This document shows, in pieces, positions 1 through 7,951 of a stretch of DNA of 64,000 nt. The DNA comes from Prevotella sp. UBA2742 (GTDB lineage: Bacteria; Bacteroidota; Bacteroidia; Bacteroidales; Bacteroidaceae): positions 79,870-143,869 of the forward strand of contig DEJS01000010.1 in assembly GCA_002353485.1 (NCBI GenBank), in the 5' to 3' direction. A program made the position numbers and the translations under genes. The notes beneath the pieces are model-generated. The model saw only the letters and a program-made list of their open reading frames with translations. It had not been told where the DNA came from and searched no databases. The first letter of the stretch is position 1; each line of letters begins with the position of its first letter.

Positions 1-290
1 CGATTATTGTCGACGTGAAGGACATTGCCTACTTCAAGGGCGATGGCAACTACTCGCAGATAGTGACCTTCCATGACAAGGATACCGTGCTGTTGGGACT
101 GGGGGCGCTGGAGAAAATGCTCAGCCCTGAAGTCTTTGTGCGTGCAGACCGTAGCACGCTGGTCAATATCCACAACGTATGCCAGTTGTTGCCCAAGCAG
201 CGTCGGTGCCTTTTCCGGTCGGCAGACGGAAAAAAGGCAGAGACCACATTACTGGCCCCTGCCTTTAAACGCCTACAGGCTTTGTTGTGA
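1..290 (+). CDS. LytTR-family response regulator, C-terminal part
   Basis: The gene begins before the window; the reading frame is open from base 3. The visible 96 or so residues are a LytTR DNA-binding domain: the opening segment IIVDVKDIAYFKGDGNYSQI and the later FVRADRSTLVNI are typical of the family, which binds promoter DNA through a beta-rich fold. In Bacteroidales such proteins usually carry an N-terminal receiver domain and pair with a membrane histidine kinase of the LytS/YehU type. Neither can be seen here, so the full architecture is inference. It ends 2 bases before the convergent htpG stop, leaving no room for a separate terminator. Confidence 0.85.
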   Translation, partial: IIVDVKDIAYFKGDGNYSQIVTFHDKDTVLLGLGALEKMLSPEVFVRADRSTLVNIHNVCQLLPKQRRCLFRSADGKKAETTLLAPAFKRLQALL

Positions 291-292
291 TG

Positions 293-2353
293 TTATTTGA
301 TGAGCTCTACGCTTCGCTTAAGGAACTTGTCCAGAGCTTCGCCCTTTAGCATGCCGTTCTGCAGCAGGGCCAGGTCGATGAGCTGGTGGACGATGTCGTT
401 CTTGGCGGCATAGCCGTTGAGCACTTCTTCCTTCTTGTGCTTCTGCTCCTCGACGGCCTTCTCGGTCTCGGCCTTCATGTCCTTGTCGTCTTGCGTCAGC
501 TCCTCAGGCTTCTTCTTCTCCTGCTGCTGACGGATAGCAGCCAGACGGGCCTCCTGACCCTTCAGCTCTGACTCGATGGGCTTCAGGGCTTCCTCGGTGT
601 TGGCCTTGCAGTCGTCAAGCACACGCTTCACCAGAGGATGGTCGCTGTTCAGCACCAGGTTCAGCGTGTCTGGCATCTGGGCGTAGAAGTTCATGCCCTG
701 CTGGAAACGGCTCATGTCCTTCATACGGCGCATCCACTCGTTCTGAGTGATGACCACAGGGCGCTGGCCTTCGCCCAGCGACTGTACCTCGACCATGAAC
801 TCCGTCTTCTCCATCTTAGGCATCTGTGAGCGGAATACCTGTGACAAATTGGCAGACTCGTCGTCCGTGAGCGTAGACTTGGGCTGGTCGTCCTTCACGA
901 TGAGGCGGTCGATGATGTCGCTGTCGACACGTGTGAAGTGCGACTTCTCGAACTTCTGCTCCAGCATCTGGATGGCAGGCACGTCGAGCTGGCCGTCCAG
1001 CAGGAGCACTGAGTAGCCCTTGTCTTTGGCTGCCTGGATGTAGGAGTACTGCTCCTCCTTGTCTGTGGCATAGAGGTAGACCAGTTGGTCGTTCTTGTCC
1101 TTCTGGGCACCCTCGATGAGGGTTTTGTACTCGTCGAAGGTGAAGTGCTTGCCCTCGGTGTCCTTCAGCAGGGCGAAGTCCTTGGCACGGTCGTAGAAGC
1201 TCTCCTCGCTCAGCATGCCATAGTTGATGAACAGTTTCAGGTCGTCCCACTTCTCCTCGTACTCCTTGCGGTTCTCCTTGAAGATGGACTGCAGACGGTC
1301 GGCTACTTTCTTGGTGATGTATGTCGATATTTTCTTTACCTCACGGTCGCTCTGCAGGTAAGAGCGGCTGACGTTCAGCGGAATGTCTGGCGAGTCAATG
1401 ACGCCATGCAACAGCGTCAGGAACTCAGGCACGATGCCCTCCACCTGGTCGGTGACGAACACTTGGTTGCAATACAGCTGTATCTTGTTGCGCTGCAGGT
1501 CGAGGTTTGACTTGATGCGTGGGAAGTACAGAATACCCGTCAGGTTGAAGGGGTAGTCAACGTTCAGGTGAATCCAGAACATGGGCTCGTCACTCATGGG
1601 GTAGAGGGTGCGGTAGAACGACTTGTAGTCTTCGTCCTTAAGCGTCGAGGGGGCCTTGGTCCACAGGGGTTCTACATTGTTGATGATATTGTCCTCCTGG
1701 GTGTCTACCATCTCCTTCTTTTCGCTCGACCACTCCTGCTTCTTGCCAAAGGCCACAGGCACGGCCATGAACTTGCAGTACTTCTGTAGCAGCTGCTGCA
1801 GGCGCTCCTTCTCGAGGAACTCCTTGCAGTCGTCGTCGATGTAGAGGATGATGTCAGTGCCACGGTCTTCCTTCTGGGCCTCGTCAATCTCGTAGGCTGG
1901 CGAACCGTCGCACGACCACTTCACGGCTTTTGCTCCCTCCTTATAGCTCTTTGTGATAATCTCTACCTTCTTCGACACCATGAACGACGAATAGAAGCCC
2001 AGTCCGAAGTGACCTATGATGTTGTTGGCGTTGTCCTTGTACTTCTCCAGGAAGTCGTTGACACCCGAGAAGGCTATCTGGTTGATGTATTTGTCTATTT
2101 CCTCTTCCGTCATGCCTATGCCACGGTCAGAGATGGTGAGGGTGCCTTTGTCCTTGTCCAGCGCAACGTGAACGGTGAGGTCGCCCTGCTCGCCCTGGAA
2201 ATCGCCTTGCTGGGCCAGCGTCTTCAGCTTCTGTGTGGCGTCGACGGCGTTCGACACCATCTCGCGCAGGAATATCTCATGATCACTGTAGAGAAACTTT
2301 TTGATGACGGGGAAAATGTTCTCTGTCGTAACCCCGATGTTACCTTTTTGCAT
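293..2353 (-). CDS. htpG: HtpG, Hsp90-family molecular chaperone
   Basis: Cytosolic ATP-dependent chaperone of 686 residues. The N-terminal GHKL ATPase signatures are all present: EMVSNAVDA at residues 31-39, DRGIGMT at 76-82 and GHFGLGF at 114-120. A middle client-binding domain and C-terminal dimerisation region follow, without the charged linker or MEEVD tail of eukaryotic Hsp90. It lies 63 bp downstream of the phosphatase gene on the same strand, so read-through from that gene is possible. The ATG sits inside a perfect 15-bp inverted repeat (2345-2406), which suggests control of translation initiation or an operator. I found no convincing promoter box immediately upstream. Confidence 0.97.
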   Translation of the reverse strand: MQKGNIGVTTENIFPVIKKFLYSDHEIFLREMVSNAVDATQKLKTLAQQGDFQGEQGDLTVHVALDKDKGTLTISDRGIGMTEEEIDKYINQIAFSGVNDFLEKYKDNANNIIGHFGLGFYSSFMVSKKVEIITKSYKEGAKAVKWSCDGSPAYEIDEAQKEDRGTDIILYIDDDCKEFLEKERLQQLLQKYCKFMAVPVAFGKKQEWSSEKKEMVDTQEDNIINNVEPLWTKAPSTLKDEDYKSFYRTLYPMSDEPMFWIHLNVDYPFNLTGILYFPRIKSNLDLQRNKIQLYCNQVFVTDQVEGIVPEFLTLLHGVIDSPDIPLNVSRSYLQSDREVKKISTYITKKVADRLQSIFKENRKEYEEKWDDLKLFINYGMLSEESFYDRAKDFALLKDTEGKHFTFDEYKTLIEGAQKDKNDQLVYLYATDKEEQYSYIQAAKDKGYSVLLLDGQLDVPAIQMLEQKFEKSHFTRVDSDIIDRLIVKDDQPKSTLTDDESANLSQVFRSQMPKMEKTEFMVEVQSLGEGQRPVVITQNEWMRRMKDMSRFQQGMNFYAQMPDTLNLVLNSDHPLVKRVLDDCKANTEEALKPIESELKGQEARLAAIRQQQEKKKPEELTQDDKDMKAETEKAVEEQKHKKEEVLNGYAAKNDIVHQLIDLALLQNGMLKGEALDKFLKRSVELIK

Positions 2354-2406
2354 ACTCTCTTGTTTTTATTTGTCTTCTTACTTACTGGTAGGAGAGTATG
2401 CAAAAA
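2345..2406 (-). promoter_or_regulatory. 15-bp inverted repeat enclosing the htpG start codon
   Basis: The arms are 2345-2359 and 2392-2406. On the htpG strand the proximal arm GAGAGTATGCAAAAA contains the start ATG (2351-2353) and codons 2-3, and the distal arm is its exact reverse complement. The 32-nt loop is A-rich, the kind of leader Bacteroidota ribosomes favour. There is no U-tract after the stem, so it is not a simple terminator. A start-codon-masking hairpin such as a thermosensor, or a repressor operator, are the likely roles. Function is inference; the symmetry is read directly. Confidence 0.7.
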
Positions 2407-2416
2407 TCATGCCAAA

Positions 2417-4447
2417 TTATTCTATTCGCAGGCAAAGCATGGTGAGGTCATCGTTGGGCTCAGCGTCCTGGCGGTGCTGTTCTATTTGCTGTAAGACGTA
2501 CTCGGTGAGCTTCTGGCTGCTGACGGGAACCGTATGGCTGAGACACTGCAGCAGACGCTCGTCGCCAAATTGGTTATGGTCTGAGTCTTCGGCCTCGTTT
2601 AATCCGTCAGTATAGACGAAGAGCGTCTGCCCCTTGATACTCTCTATCTGTTCGCCAACAAACTGTATGCCGGGCCACAGACCTATGGGCACGTTGGACT
2701 CCATCTCAAGGAAGTGTCCCTGCTCGGTACCACACCCCAGTATGGGGGGAGTGTGTCCGCAGTTACAATAGTCGAGATGGCCTGTCGACAGCTGTAGCAG
2801 ACCTATGAACATGGTGATGAACATGCCCTGTTCGTTGCCCTGGGCCAGCTCGTCGCTCATCTTGGCAGCAATGTCGGCAGGCTTTAGGTGTTGTGATGCC
2901 AGAGCGTGGAACATACGGGTGGCCTGCGACATATAAAGCGAGGCGGGAACCCCCTTGCCAGACACGTCGCCTACGCAGAAGTAGAGCTCGTCGTCATGTA
3001 GCACGTAGCTGTAGAGGTCGCCACCGACCTCGCGGGCAGGTATCATCAGGGCATAGAGGTCGAGACCAGGGCGCTGGGGGAACTCTTGGGGCACCATCGA
3101 CATCTGAATGTTGCGGGCAATGCGCAGTTCACTCTCTATACGTTCCTTGGCTGTGGTGGTCTCTTCCAGTTGGTCGTAGGCACGTTGCAGCTTGCGGTGT
3201 GCCTTGCGACGGTAGAGAGTATATACGACGAAGAATATGCTAAGCAGCAGTAAAGTGCACGCGGTGGCCAACCAACGCTGCTGGGAGAGTGAGGACTGTT
3301 GGTCGGCTATCTTCTGCTCTTTCTCCTGAGTCTCGTAGATGACGGCCAATTCGGCAGCATTGTTTTTTTCGGTGCGTTCCTCGACACTGTCGAGTAGCGA
3401 TATCAGGGTGGCGGCCGTATTGAGTGCCTCTGCGTGATGACCCAGACGTCTTTGCGACTTGAAACGTCGGGCAAGCACCTGTGAGAGGTAGTCCATAGTG
3501 TGATATGAGGCATTGTCGCGATAGAACGAGTCGGCATAGGCCACGGCCTGCTCTAACTCTTTCCAGCGACCAGCCATCTCCAAATAGGCCGCTGCTGTCT
3601 TGTGACCATAGGGGCTTTGTGCAAAATCGGTCTGCAGGAATGCCTGATAGTGGCGTTCGGCCTCCTGGCGCTTGCCTTCACGCAAGAAAAGCTTGGCCTG
3701 AACCATCTCAACCTCTGCCGTGCAGTCTCCCTTTACATGAAGAGGTATGTCGTTCGTGGTCGTAGTGCGCAGGTAACTGCGCTGTAGTCGTGGCAGCCAG
3801 TGGTGGGCCGTGGTGTAGTCGCCAATGTTGGCGTTTTCGGAGATGGCGTCAACACAGAGCATCATCTCCGGGTAGAACCACGAGAAACTCTTGGCATTAC
3901 GGAGTATCTCTTCGTACATCAGGTAGGCTTGCTCGTAGTTAGCATTGCCTTCCTTGTGGTGGTTTAGCTTCATCTGGCAACCGGCAATGCACACCATGAA
4001 GTCGGGGGCATACTCGCGAGCATCATGCGTGGTGTCGCGCTTGGTGGCATTCAGTGCCTCTGTGGCATACTCAAGGGCACGCTTTGTGTTGCCTACATTC
4101 ATGGCAGAGTTTATCAGCAGGTTATAGGCGAAATAGCGTTGCCCTGGGCGCAGCTTCTTGTCCTTCAGGGCACGTTGGGCATAGATGCCGGAAACGCGAG
4201 GCTGGTACTGCTCAGAATAAATCTGTGCCCTTCGACAGTTGGCAAGCCCCTCGCCATAGATGCCGTCGCGTTCCAGACTGTCAACCATGGCCAGTGCCTC
4301 GGAGGGCTTGCTGCTCATCAGGTCGTAAAGCACGGCAGTAATGCTGTCGGTTACTCCCTGATTATAGCCGGTACCATAGCGGTGGCCCTGACAGCCCATG
4401 AGAACTGTTATAACTGTTGTCAGGATTATTGTAGTGGGGCGCTTCAT
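2417..4447 (-). CDS. TPR lipoprotein with SpoIIE/PP2C-type serine phosphatase domain
   Basis: 676 residues. A lipoprotein signal ends at Cys19 (VLMGCQ). The N-terminal half is helical and TPR-like. A transmembrane segment near residue 395 (ACTLLLLSIFFVVYTLY) is followed by a short coiled coil and then a cytoplasmic SpoIIE/RsbU phosphatase domain to the C-terminus. Metal-binding signatures are visible: REVGGDLYSY, GDVSGKGVPA and LFVYTDGLNEAED. Known relatives dephosphorylate anti-anti-sigma (STAS) proteins in partner-switch circuits; no STAS or anti-sigma gene lies nearby, so the target is unknown. The layout fits an envelope sensor: lipid-anchored periplasmic TPRs signalling to an internal phosphatase. 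It sits just upstream of htpG on the same strand. Confidence 0.88.
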   Translation of the reverse strand: MKRPTTIILTTVITVLMGCQGHRYGTGYNQGVTDSITAVLYDLMSSKPSEALAMVDSLERDGIYGEGLANCRRAQIYSEQYQPRVSGIYAQRALKDKKLRPGQRYFAYNLLINSAMNVGNTKRALEYATEALNATKRDTTHDAREYAPDFMVCIAGCQMKLNHHKEGNANYEQAYLMYEEILRNAKSFSWFYPEMMLCVDAISENANIGDYTTAHHWLPRLQRSYLRTTTTNDIPLHVKGDCTAEVEMVQAKLFLREGKRQEAERHYQAFLQTDFAQSPYGHKTAAAYLEMAGRWKELEQAVAYADSFYRDNASYHTMDYLSQVLARRFKSQRRLGHHAEALNTAATLISLLDSVEERTEKNNAAELAVIYETQEKEQKIADQQSSLSQQRWLATACTLLLLSIFFVVYTLYRRKAHRKLQRAYDQLEETTTAKERIESELRIARNIQMSMVPQEFPQRPGLDLYALMIPAREVGGDLYSYVLHDDELYFCVGDVSGKGVPASLYMSQATRMFHALASQHLKPADIAAKMSDELAQGNEQGMFITMFIGLLQLSTGHLDYCNCGHTPPILGCGTEQGHFLEMESNVPIGLWPGIQFVGEQIESIKGQTLFVYTDGLNEAEDSDHNQFGDERLLQCLSHTVPVSSQKLTEYVLQQIEQHRQDAEPNDDLTMLCLRIE

Positions 4448-4474
4448 ATTGCTGATTAATTAGGTTTTCGGCTA

Positions 4475-4482
4475 CAAAGGTA
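4475..4482 (-). promoter_or_regulatory. -7 box upstream of the phosphatase lipoprotein
   Basis: On the minus strand the sequence reads TACCTTTG, an exact match to the Bacteroidota TAnnTTTG -7 element, 27 bp before the start codon at 4447. I see no clean TTTG at the expected -33 spacing. Confidence 0.6.
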
Positions 4483-4533
4483 ATAAATCTATTTGAGAAT
4501 AGCGAGACTTTTCAACAAAGAATACGTCATAAA

Positions 4534-4565
4534 TTTGTTTTTCTTCTGAGTATTTCGTACCTTTG
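4534..4565 (+). promoter_or_regulatory. Bacteroidota-type promoter for map
   Basis: A -33 element TTTG (4534-4537), a 20-bp spacer and a -7 element TACCTTTG (4558-4565). The predicted transcript starts near 4570, giving a leader of about 15 nt before the map ATG at 4586. Confidence 0.75.
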
Positions 4566-4585
4566 CACCCAAATTCTGAGAAACT

Positions 4586-5458
4586 ATGGTAAAAAGAAGA
4601 TGGCATTGCAAGCCCGGGCAACAGCCTACGGAGTTTGACAAGCGCATCATGTATTTGGAAAACAAGGGTGTGCTGGTGCCTACGCCCGACTTGATAAAGA
4701 CACCTGAACAGATAGAGGGTATTCGACGGGCCGGTGTGGTGAACACTGGTGTGTTGGACGCAGTGGGAGAGGTCATCCATGCGGGTATGTCGACCTTGGA
4801 GATAGACCAGCTATGTCGTGACTACTGTGACAAGCATGGTGCTATTCCTGCCTGCCTGAACTATGGCGGCGACGAGGAGACACCCCCGTTCCCCATGTCC
4901 GTATGTACGAGCATCAATGAGGTGGTGTGCCACGGCATTCCCAAGGCCGACGACATTCTGGAAGAGGGCGATATTATCAACGTTGACTTCACCACCATTC
5001 TGGATGGCTACTATGCTGATGCCTCGCGTATGTATATAATAGGTAAGACAACGCCCGAGAAGGAACAGCTGGTGCGTGTCACTAAGGAATGTCTGGAAAT
5101 AGGTATGGAGGCTGCCAAGCCATGGGGCTACGTGAACGACATCGGTCGTGCCATCGAAAAACACGCCAAGAAGTATCATTACGGCGTGGTGCGTGACTTG
5201 TGTGGTCATGGGGTAGGTAATGCCTTTCATGAAGAACCTGAAGTGTGCCACTTTGCAGAGAAGGGAAAGGGCATGCTACTGGTGCCTGGCATGGTGTTCA
5301 CCATCGAACCGATGATAAATATGGGTACCTGGCGCGTCTTCATTGATGCTGACGACCCCTACGGCTGGGAGGTTATCTCAGAAGACGAACAGCCCTCAGC
5401 CCAGTGGGAGCACACACTGCTGATGACAGAACACGGCGTAGAGGTGCTGACGCACTGA
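4586..5458 (+). CDS. map: Methionine aminopeptidase, type I
   Basis: Cytosolic metalloprotease of 290 residues that removes the initiator methionine from nascent proteins. The pita-bread fold signatures are present in order: VCHGIP (substrate His), VDFTTILDGYYADAS (metal Asp residues), GHGVGNAFHEEPEV (metal His), FTIEPMI (metal Glu) and SAQWEHTLL (last metal Glu). About 35 extra N-terminal residues precede the catalytic domain and contain WHCKPGQQ, but no recognisable zinc finger. It has its own promoter and leads a housekeeping run; tsaD follows after an octamer repeat array. Confidence 0.96.
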   Translation: MVKRRWHCKPGQQPTEFDKRIMYLENKGVLVPTPDLIKTPEQIEGIRRAGVVNTGVLDAVGEVIHAGMSTLEIDQLCRDYCDKHGAIPACLNYGGDEETPPFPMSVCTSINEVVCHGIPKADDILEEGDIINVDFTTILDGYYADASRMYIIGKTTPEKEQLVRVTKECLEIGMEAAKPWGYVNDIGRAIEKHAKKYHYGVVRDLCGHGVGNAFHEEPEVCHFAEKGKGMLLVPGMVFTIEPMINMGTWRVFIDADDPYGWEVISEDEQPSAQWEHTLLMTEHGVEVLTH

Positions 5459-5489
5459 TGATGCCAAGGCCCCCAAAACCCAGGAAACC

Positions 5490-5577
5490 TCGAAGCATCG
5501 GAACCTCGAAGCTTCGAAATGTCGAAACATCGAAACATCGAAGCCTCGAAACATCGAAACATCGAAATGTCGAAGAA
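5490..5577 (+). repeat. Tandem octamer array (TCGAARNN) x11 between map and tsaD
   Basis: Eleven contiguous 8-bp units, most of the form TCGAAACA with variants TCGAAGCC, TCGAAATG and one TCGGAACC. The array runs straight into tsaD: the tsaD ATG (5567) is the end of the tenth unit and codons 2-4 come from the eleventh. Paired units form the palindrome TCGAAGCTTCGA. A period of 8 is not a multiple of 3, so copy-number change would shift any upstream reading frame but not the ATG itself. Confidence 0.85.
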
Positions 5578-6595
5578 TATATATATATTAGGAATAGAAT
5601 CCAGCTGCGACGACACTTCTGCCGCAGTACTGAAGGATGGCGTGCTGCTGTCGAACGTCACGGCATCGCAGGCTGTGCACGAAGCCTATGGTGGCGTAGT
5701 GCCTGAACTGGCAAGTCGTGCTCACCAGCAGAACGTTGTGCCTGTGGTGCACGAAGCCATCAAGCGTGCTGGCATCACGAAGGAACAGCTGTCGGCTGTG
5801 GCTTTCACACGTGGTCCGGGACTTATGGGATCACTGTTAGTAGGAGTCAACTTCGCCAAGGGCTTTGCACGGTCGCTGGGCATACCGCTGATAGACGTCA
5901 ACCACTTGCAGGGACATGTCATGGCGCATTATATTGATGGGGGCGAAGGAGACTTCAATCCGCCTCCTTATCCCTTCCTCTGCTTGCTGGTCAGTGGTGG
6001 AAACTCGCAGATTGTCAAGGTGAATGCGTATAACGACATGGAAGTGCTGGGGCAGACCATCGACGATGCTGCTGGCGAGGCCATTGACAAGTGTTCAAAG
6101 GTCATGGGGCTGGGCTATCCCGGTGGCCCCATTATCGACCGTCTGGCACGTCAGGGGAATCCCAAGGCATACCAGTTTGCCGAACCGCATATACCGGGGC
6201 TGGACTACAGTTTCTCGGGGCTGAAGACCTCGTTCCTTTACAACATGCGCAAATGGGTAGAAGAAGACCCTGGCTTCATCGAACATCATAAGGAGGACAT
6301 CGCTGCTTCGCTGGAATGGACTATCGTAGACATCCTGATGAAGAAATTGAAGCAAGCCGTGAAGCAGACTGGTATCAAGCATGTGGCCGTGGCTGGTGGC
6401 GTGAGTGCCAACAACGGACTGCGCAATGCCTTCCACGACTATGCCAAACGCTATGGTTGGACGGTGTATATACCTAAATTCAGTTATACTACAGACAATG
6501 CTGCCATGATAGGCATCGTGGGCTATTATAAGTTTCAGGACGGCGAATACTGTCCGATTGACGCCCCGGCATTCTCGAGAGTGACTTTTAAATAA
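5567..6595 (+). CDS. tsaD: TsaD, tRNA N6-threonylcarbamoyladenosine transferase subunit
   Basis: 342 residues from the chosen start. TsaD, with TsaB and TsaE, transfers threonylcarbamoyl from TC-AMP to A37 of ANN-decoding tRNAs. ASKHA-fold motifs are visible: GIESSCDDTSAA at the N-terminus, the metal-binding NHLQGHVMAHY, SGGNSQIV, and AGGVSANNGLR near the C-terminus. The start at 5567 puts MSKNIYILGIESS at the N-terminus as in the family. An in-frame ATG at 5519 would only add residues encoded by the octamer repeats and is rejected. TsaB and TsaE are not in the window. Confidence 0.95.
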   Translation: MSKNIYILGIESSCDDTSAAVLKDGVLLSNVTASQAVHEAYGGVVPELASRAHQQNVVPVVHEAIKRAGITKEQLSAVAFTRGPGLMGSLLVGVNFAKGFARSLGIPLIDVNHLQGHVMAHYIDGGEGDFNPPPYPFLCLLVSGGNSQIVKVNAYNDMEVLGQTIDDAAGEAIDKCSKVMGLGYPGGPIIDRLARQGNPKAYQFAEPHIPGLDYSFSGLKTSFLYNMRKWVEEDPGFIEHHKEDIAASLEWTIVDILMKKLKQAVKQTGIKHVAVAGGVSANNGLRNAFHDYAKRYGWTVYIPKFSYTTDNAAMIGIVGYYKFQDGEYCPIDAPAFSRVTFK

Positions 6596-6604
6596 AACGA
6601 AGCA

Positions 6605-7117
6605 ATGGATTTTGAAAGTAAGATTATCAGCAGAGAGATTTCACAGATACTGTGGGAGATGAACAAAACGGTGAGTACGGCAGAGAGTTGTACCGGTGGA
6701 CGTATTGCAGAGGCTATTATCGCTGTGCCTGGTGCATCGAAATACTTCAAAGGTGGTATCATCTCGTATGTCGACGAGGTGAAGATGTCTCTGTTGCATG
6801 TCAGTGCTGATGTGCTGGCCGAGAAGACCGCAGTCTGTGAGGAGGTTGCCCGGCAGATGGTGGCAGGCGCGTGTAAGACGCTGAATACCGACTATGCCAT
6901 CTCGGCTACCGGTATTGCCGGTCCGGGAGGTGGTACGAAAGAGAATCCTGTGGGAACCATCTGGCTGGCTTGTGGTACACAGGAGCGACAGGTAACCATG
7001 AAGGTGGAAGAAGACCATGGAAGAGATATTAACCTGGCCATCGCTACCAACAAGGCTATGCAGATGTTCCTGGATTTTCTAAAGACAGAACCCCAGCCTG
7101 CAGAGTTAGAAGGTTAA
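6605..7117 (+). CDS. CinA C-terminal-type nicotinamide-nucleotide amidase
   Basis: A stand-alone CinA C-terminal domain of 170 residues. The family signatures STAESCTGGRIAEAI, GGIISYVDEVKMSLLHV and SATGIAGPGGGTKENPVGT are intact. Characterised members (PncC) deamidate NMN to nicotinate mononucleotide in pyridine nucleotide salvage. The N-terminal MoaB-like domain of full-length CinA is absent, as in many bacteria. It begins 9 bp after tsaD and probably shares its transcript. Confidence 0.9.
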   Translation: MDFESKIISREISQILWEMNKTVSTAESCTGGRIAEAIIAVPGASKYFKGGIISYVDEVKMSLLHVSADVLAEKTAVCEEVARQMVAGACKTLNTDYAISATGIAGPGGGTKENPVGTIWLACGTQERQVTMKVEEDHGRDINLAIATNKAMQMFLDFLKTEPQPAELEG

Positions 7118-7150
7118 AAAAACTTAAGAGTTGGAGATTTCTCGGGACTT

Positions 7151-7184
7151 TAAACTCTAAACTCTAAACTTTTTCGTACCTTTG
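7151..7184 (+). promoter_or_regulatory. TAAACTC repeats and promoter for the rpmB operon
   Basis: Nearly three copies of the heptamer TAAACTC (7151-7170) lie directly before a -7 element TACCTTTG (7177-7184). The heptamers occupy the place where a -33 TTTG would be expected. The predicted leader before rpmB (7238) is about 48 nt. Confidence 0.65.
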
Positions 7185-7237
7185 CACCCTGTTTGGAATA
7201 AGTTACATTTAAGGAACACAAAAAAGAGTAGATAGAG

Positions 7238-7501
7238 ATGTCGAAAATTTGTCAGATTACGGGAAAGAAGGCACAGATTGGTAATAATGTGTCTCACTCA
7301 AAGCACCGCACCAAGCGTAGCTTTGATGTAAACCTGTTCAGCAAGAAGTTCTACTATGTTGAGGAGGCTTGCTGGATTCAGTTGAAGATCAGCGCCGCTG
7401 GTCTGCGTATGATTAATAAGGTAGGTCTGGACGCTGCCCTGAAGCAGGCTGTTGCCAAGGGTTATGTTGACTGGAAAGACATTAAAGTAATAGGAGACTA
7501 A
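7238..7501 (+). CDS. rpmB: 50S ribosomal protein L28
   Basis: Large-subunit protein of 87 residues. The start MSKICQITGKKAQIGNNVSHS and the central basic segment SKHRTKRSF are diagnostic. Only one cysteine (Cys5) is present, so this is the zinc-independent form. It forms a tight operon with rpmG (5 bp gap) and the DUF4295 gene, the usual Bacteroidota arrangement, behind its own promoter. Confidence 0.96.
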   Translation: MSKICQITGKKAQIGNNVSHSKHRTKRSFDVNLFSKKFYYVEEACWIQLKISAAGLRMINKVGLDAALKQAVAKGYVDWKDIKVIGD

Positions 7502-7506
7502 CAACT

Positions 7507-7698
7507 ATGGCAGGTAAGAAAGCTAAGGGTAACCGCGTTCAGGTAATCCTGGAGTGCACCGAGATGAAGGAGAGTGGACTGCCCGGAACAAGTCGTTATA
7601 TCACGACGAAGAACCGTAAGAACACTCCTGAGAGAATGGAACTGAAGAAGTATAACCCCATCCTGAAGCGCATGACTGTGCACAAGGAGATTAAATAA
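7507..7698 (+). CDS. rpmG: 50S ribosomal protein L33
   Basis: Large-subunit protein of 63 residues, recognised from GNRVQVILECTEMKES, SRYITTKNRKNTPERMELKK and the C-terminal YNPILKRMTVHKEIK. It lacks the two CxxC pairs of zinc-binding L33 and has a single cysteine, so it is the C-minus type. It is cotranscribed with rpmB. Confidence 0.95.
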   Translation: MAGKKAKGNRVQVILECTEMKESGLPGTSRYITTKNRKNTPERMELKKYNPILKRMTVHKEIK

Positions 7699-7709
7699 TC
7701 TATTATAGC

Positions 7710-7868
7710 ATGGCAAAGAAAACCGTCGCTACCCTCCACGAAGGCTCAAAGGATGGTCGCGCTTATACTAAAGTCATCAAGATGGTGAAGAGCCCCAAGA
7801 CAGGTGCTTACGTCTTCGACGAGCAGATGGTTCCTAACGAGGACGTTAAGGACTTCTTCAAGAATTAA
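7710..7868 (+). CDS. DUF4295 family small basic protein
   Basis: 52 residues (MAKKTVATLHEGSKDGRAYT at the start, VPNEDVKDFFKN at the end). It matches the DUF4295 family that accompanies rpmB and rpmG in Bacteroidota. The small lysine-rich sequence and the ribosomal-protein neighbours make a ribosome-associated role plausible, but no function is established to my knowledge. It starts 11 bp after rpmG and is followed by a strong terminator, making it the last gene of the operon. Confidence 0.85.
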   Translation: MAKKTVATLHEGSKDGRAYTKVIKMVKSPKTGAYVFDEQMVPNEDVKDFFKN

Positions 7869-7890
7869 TATTCAAAAAACTGCATAGAAA

Positions 7891-7924
7891 AAGCTGAAAC
7901 TCTTCGAAGTTTCAGCTTTTTTTT
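7891..7924 (+). terminator. Intrinsic terminator after the rpmB-rpmG-DUF4295 operon
   Basis: A perfect 11-bp stem (AAGCTGAAACT 7891-7901 with AGTTTCAGCTT 7908-7918), a 6-nt loop and a run of T that continues to 7924. Confidence 0.9.
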
Positions 7925-7925
7925 G

Positions 7926-7933
7926 TACTTTTG
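7926..7933 (+). promoter_or_regulatory. -7 box for ftsY
   Basis: TACTTTTG matches TAnnTTTG and begins one base after the T-run of the preceding terminator. The predicted leader before the ftsY ATG (7952) is about 13 nt. The -33 region overlaps the terminator stem and has no clear TTTG. Confidence 0.6.
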
Positions 7934-7951
7934 CAAAGTAAAAGTAAGATT

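Noticed and set aside
2401..2408. GATTTTTG as a -7 box for htpG
   Set aside because: Mismatch at the first T and no -33 at 19-21 bp; a start here would also cut the distal arm of the hairpin.
5519..5566. Upstream in-frame ATG for tsaD
   Set aside because: It would only add residues encoded by the octamer repeats (SKHRNIEASKHRNIE); the family starts at 5567.
5490..5577. CRISPR-like array
   Set aside because: Units are 8 bp and contiguous, with no spacers and no cas genes.
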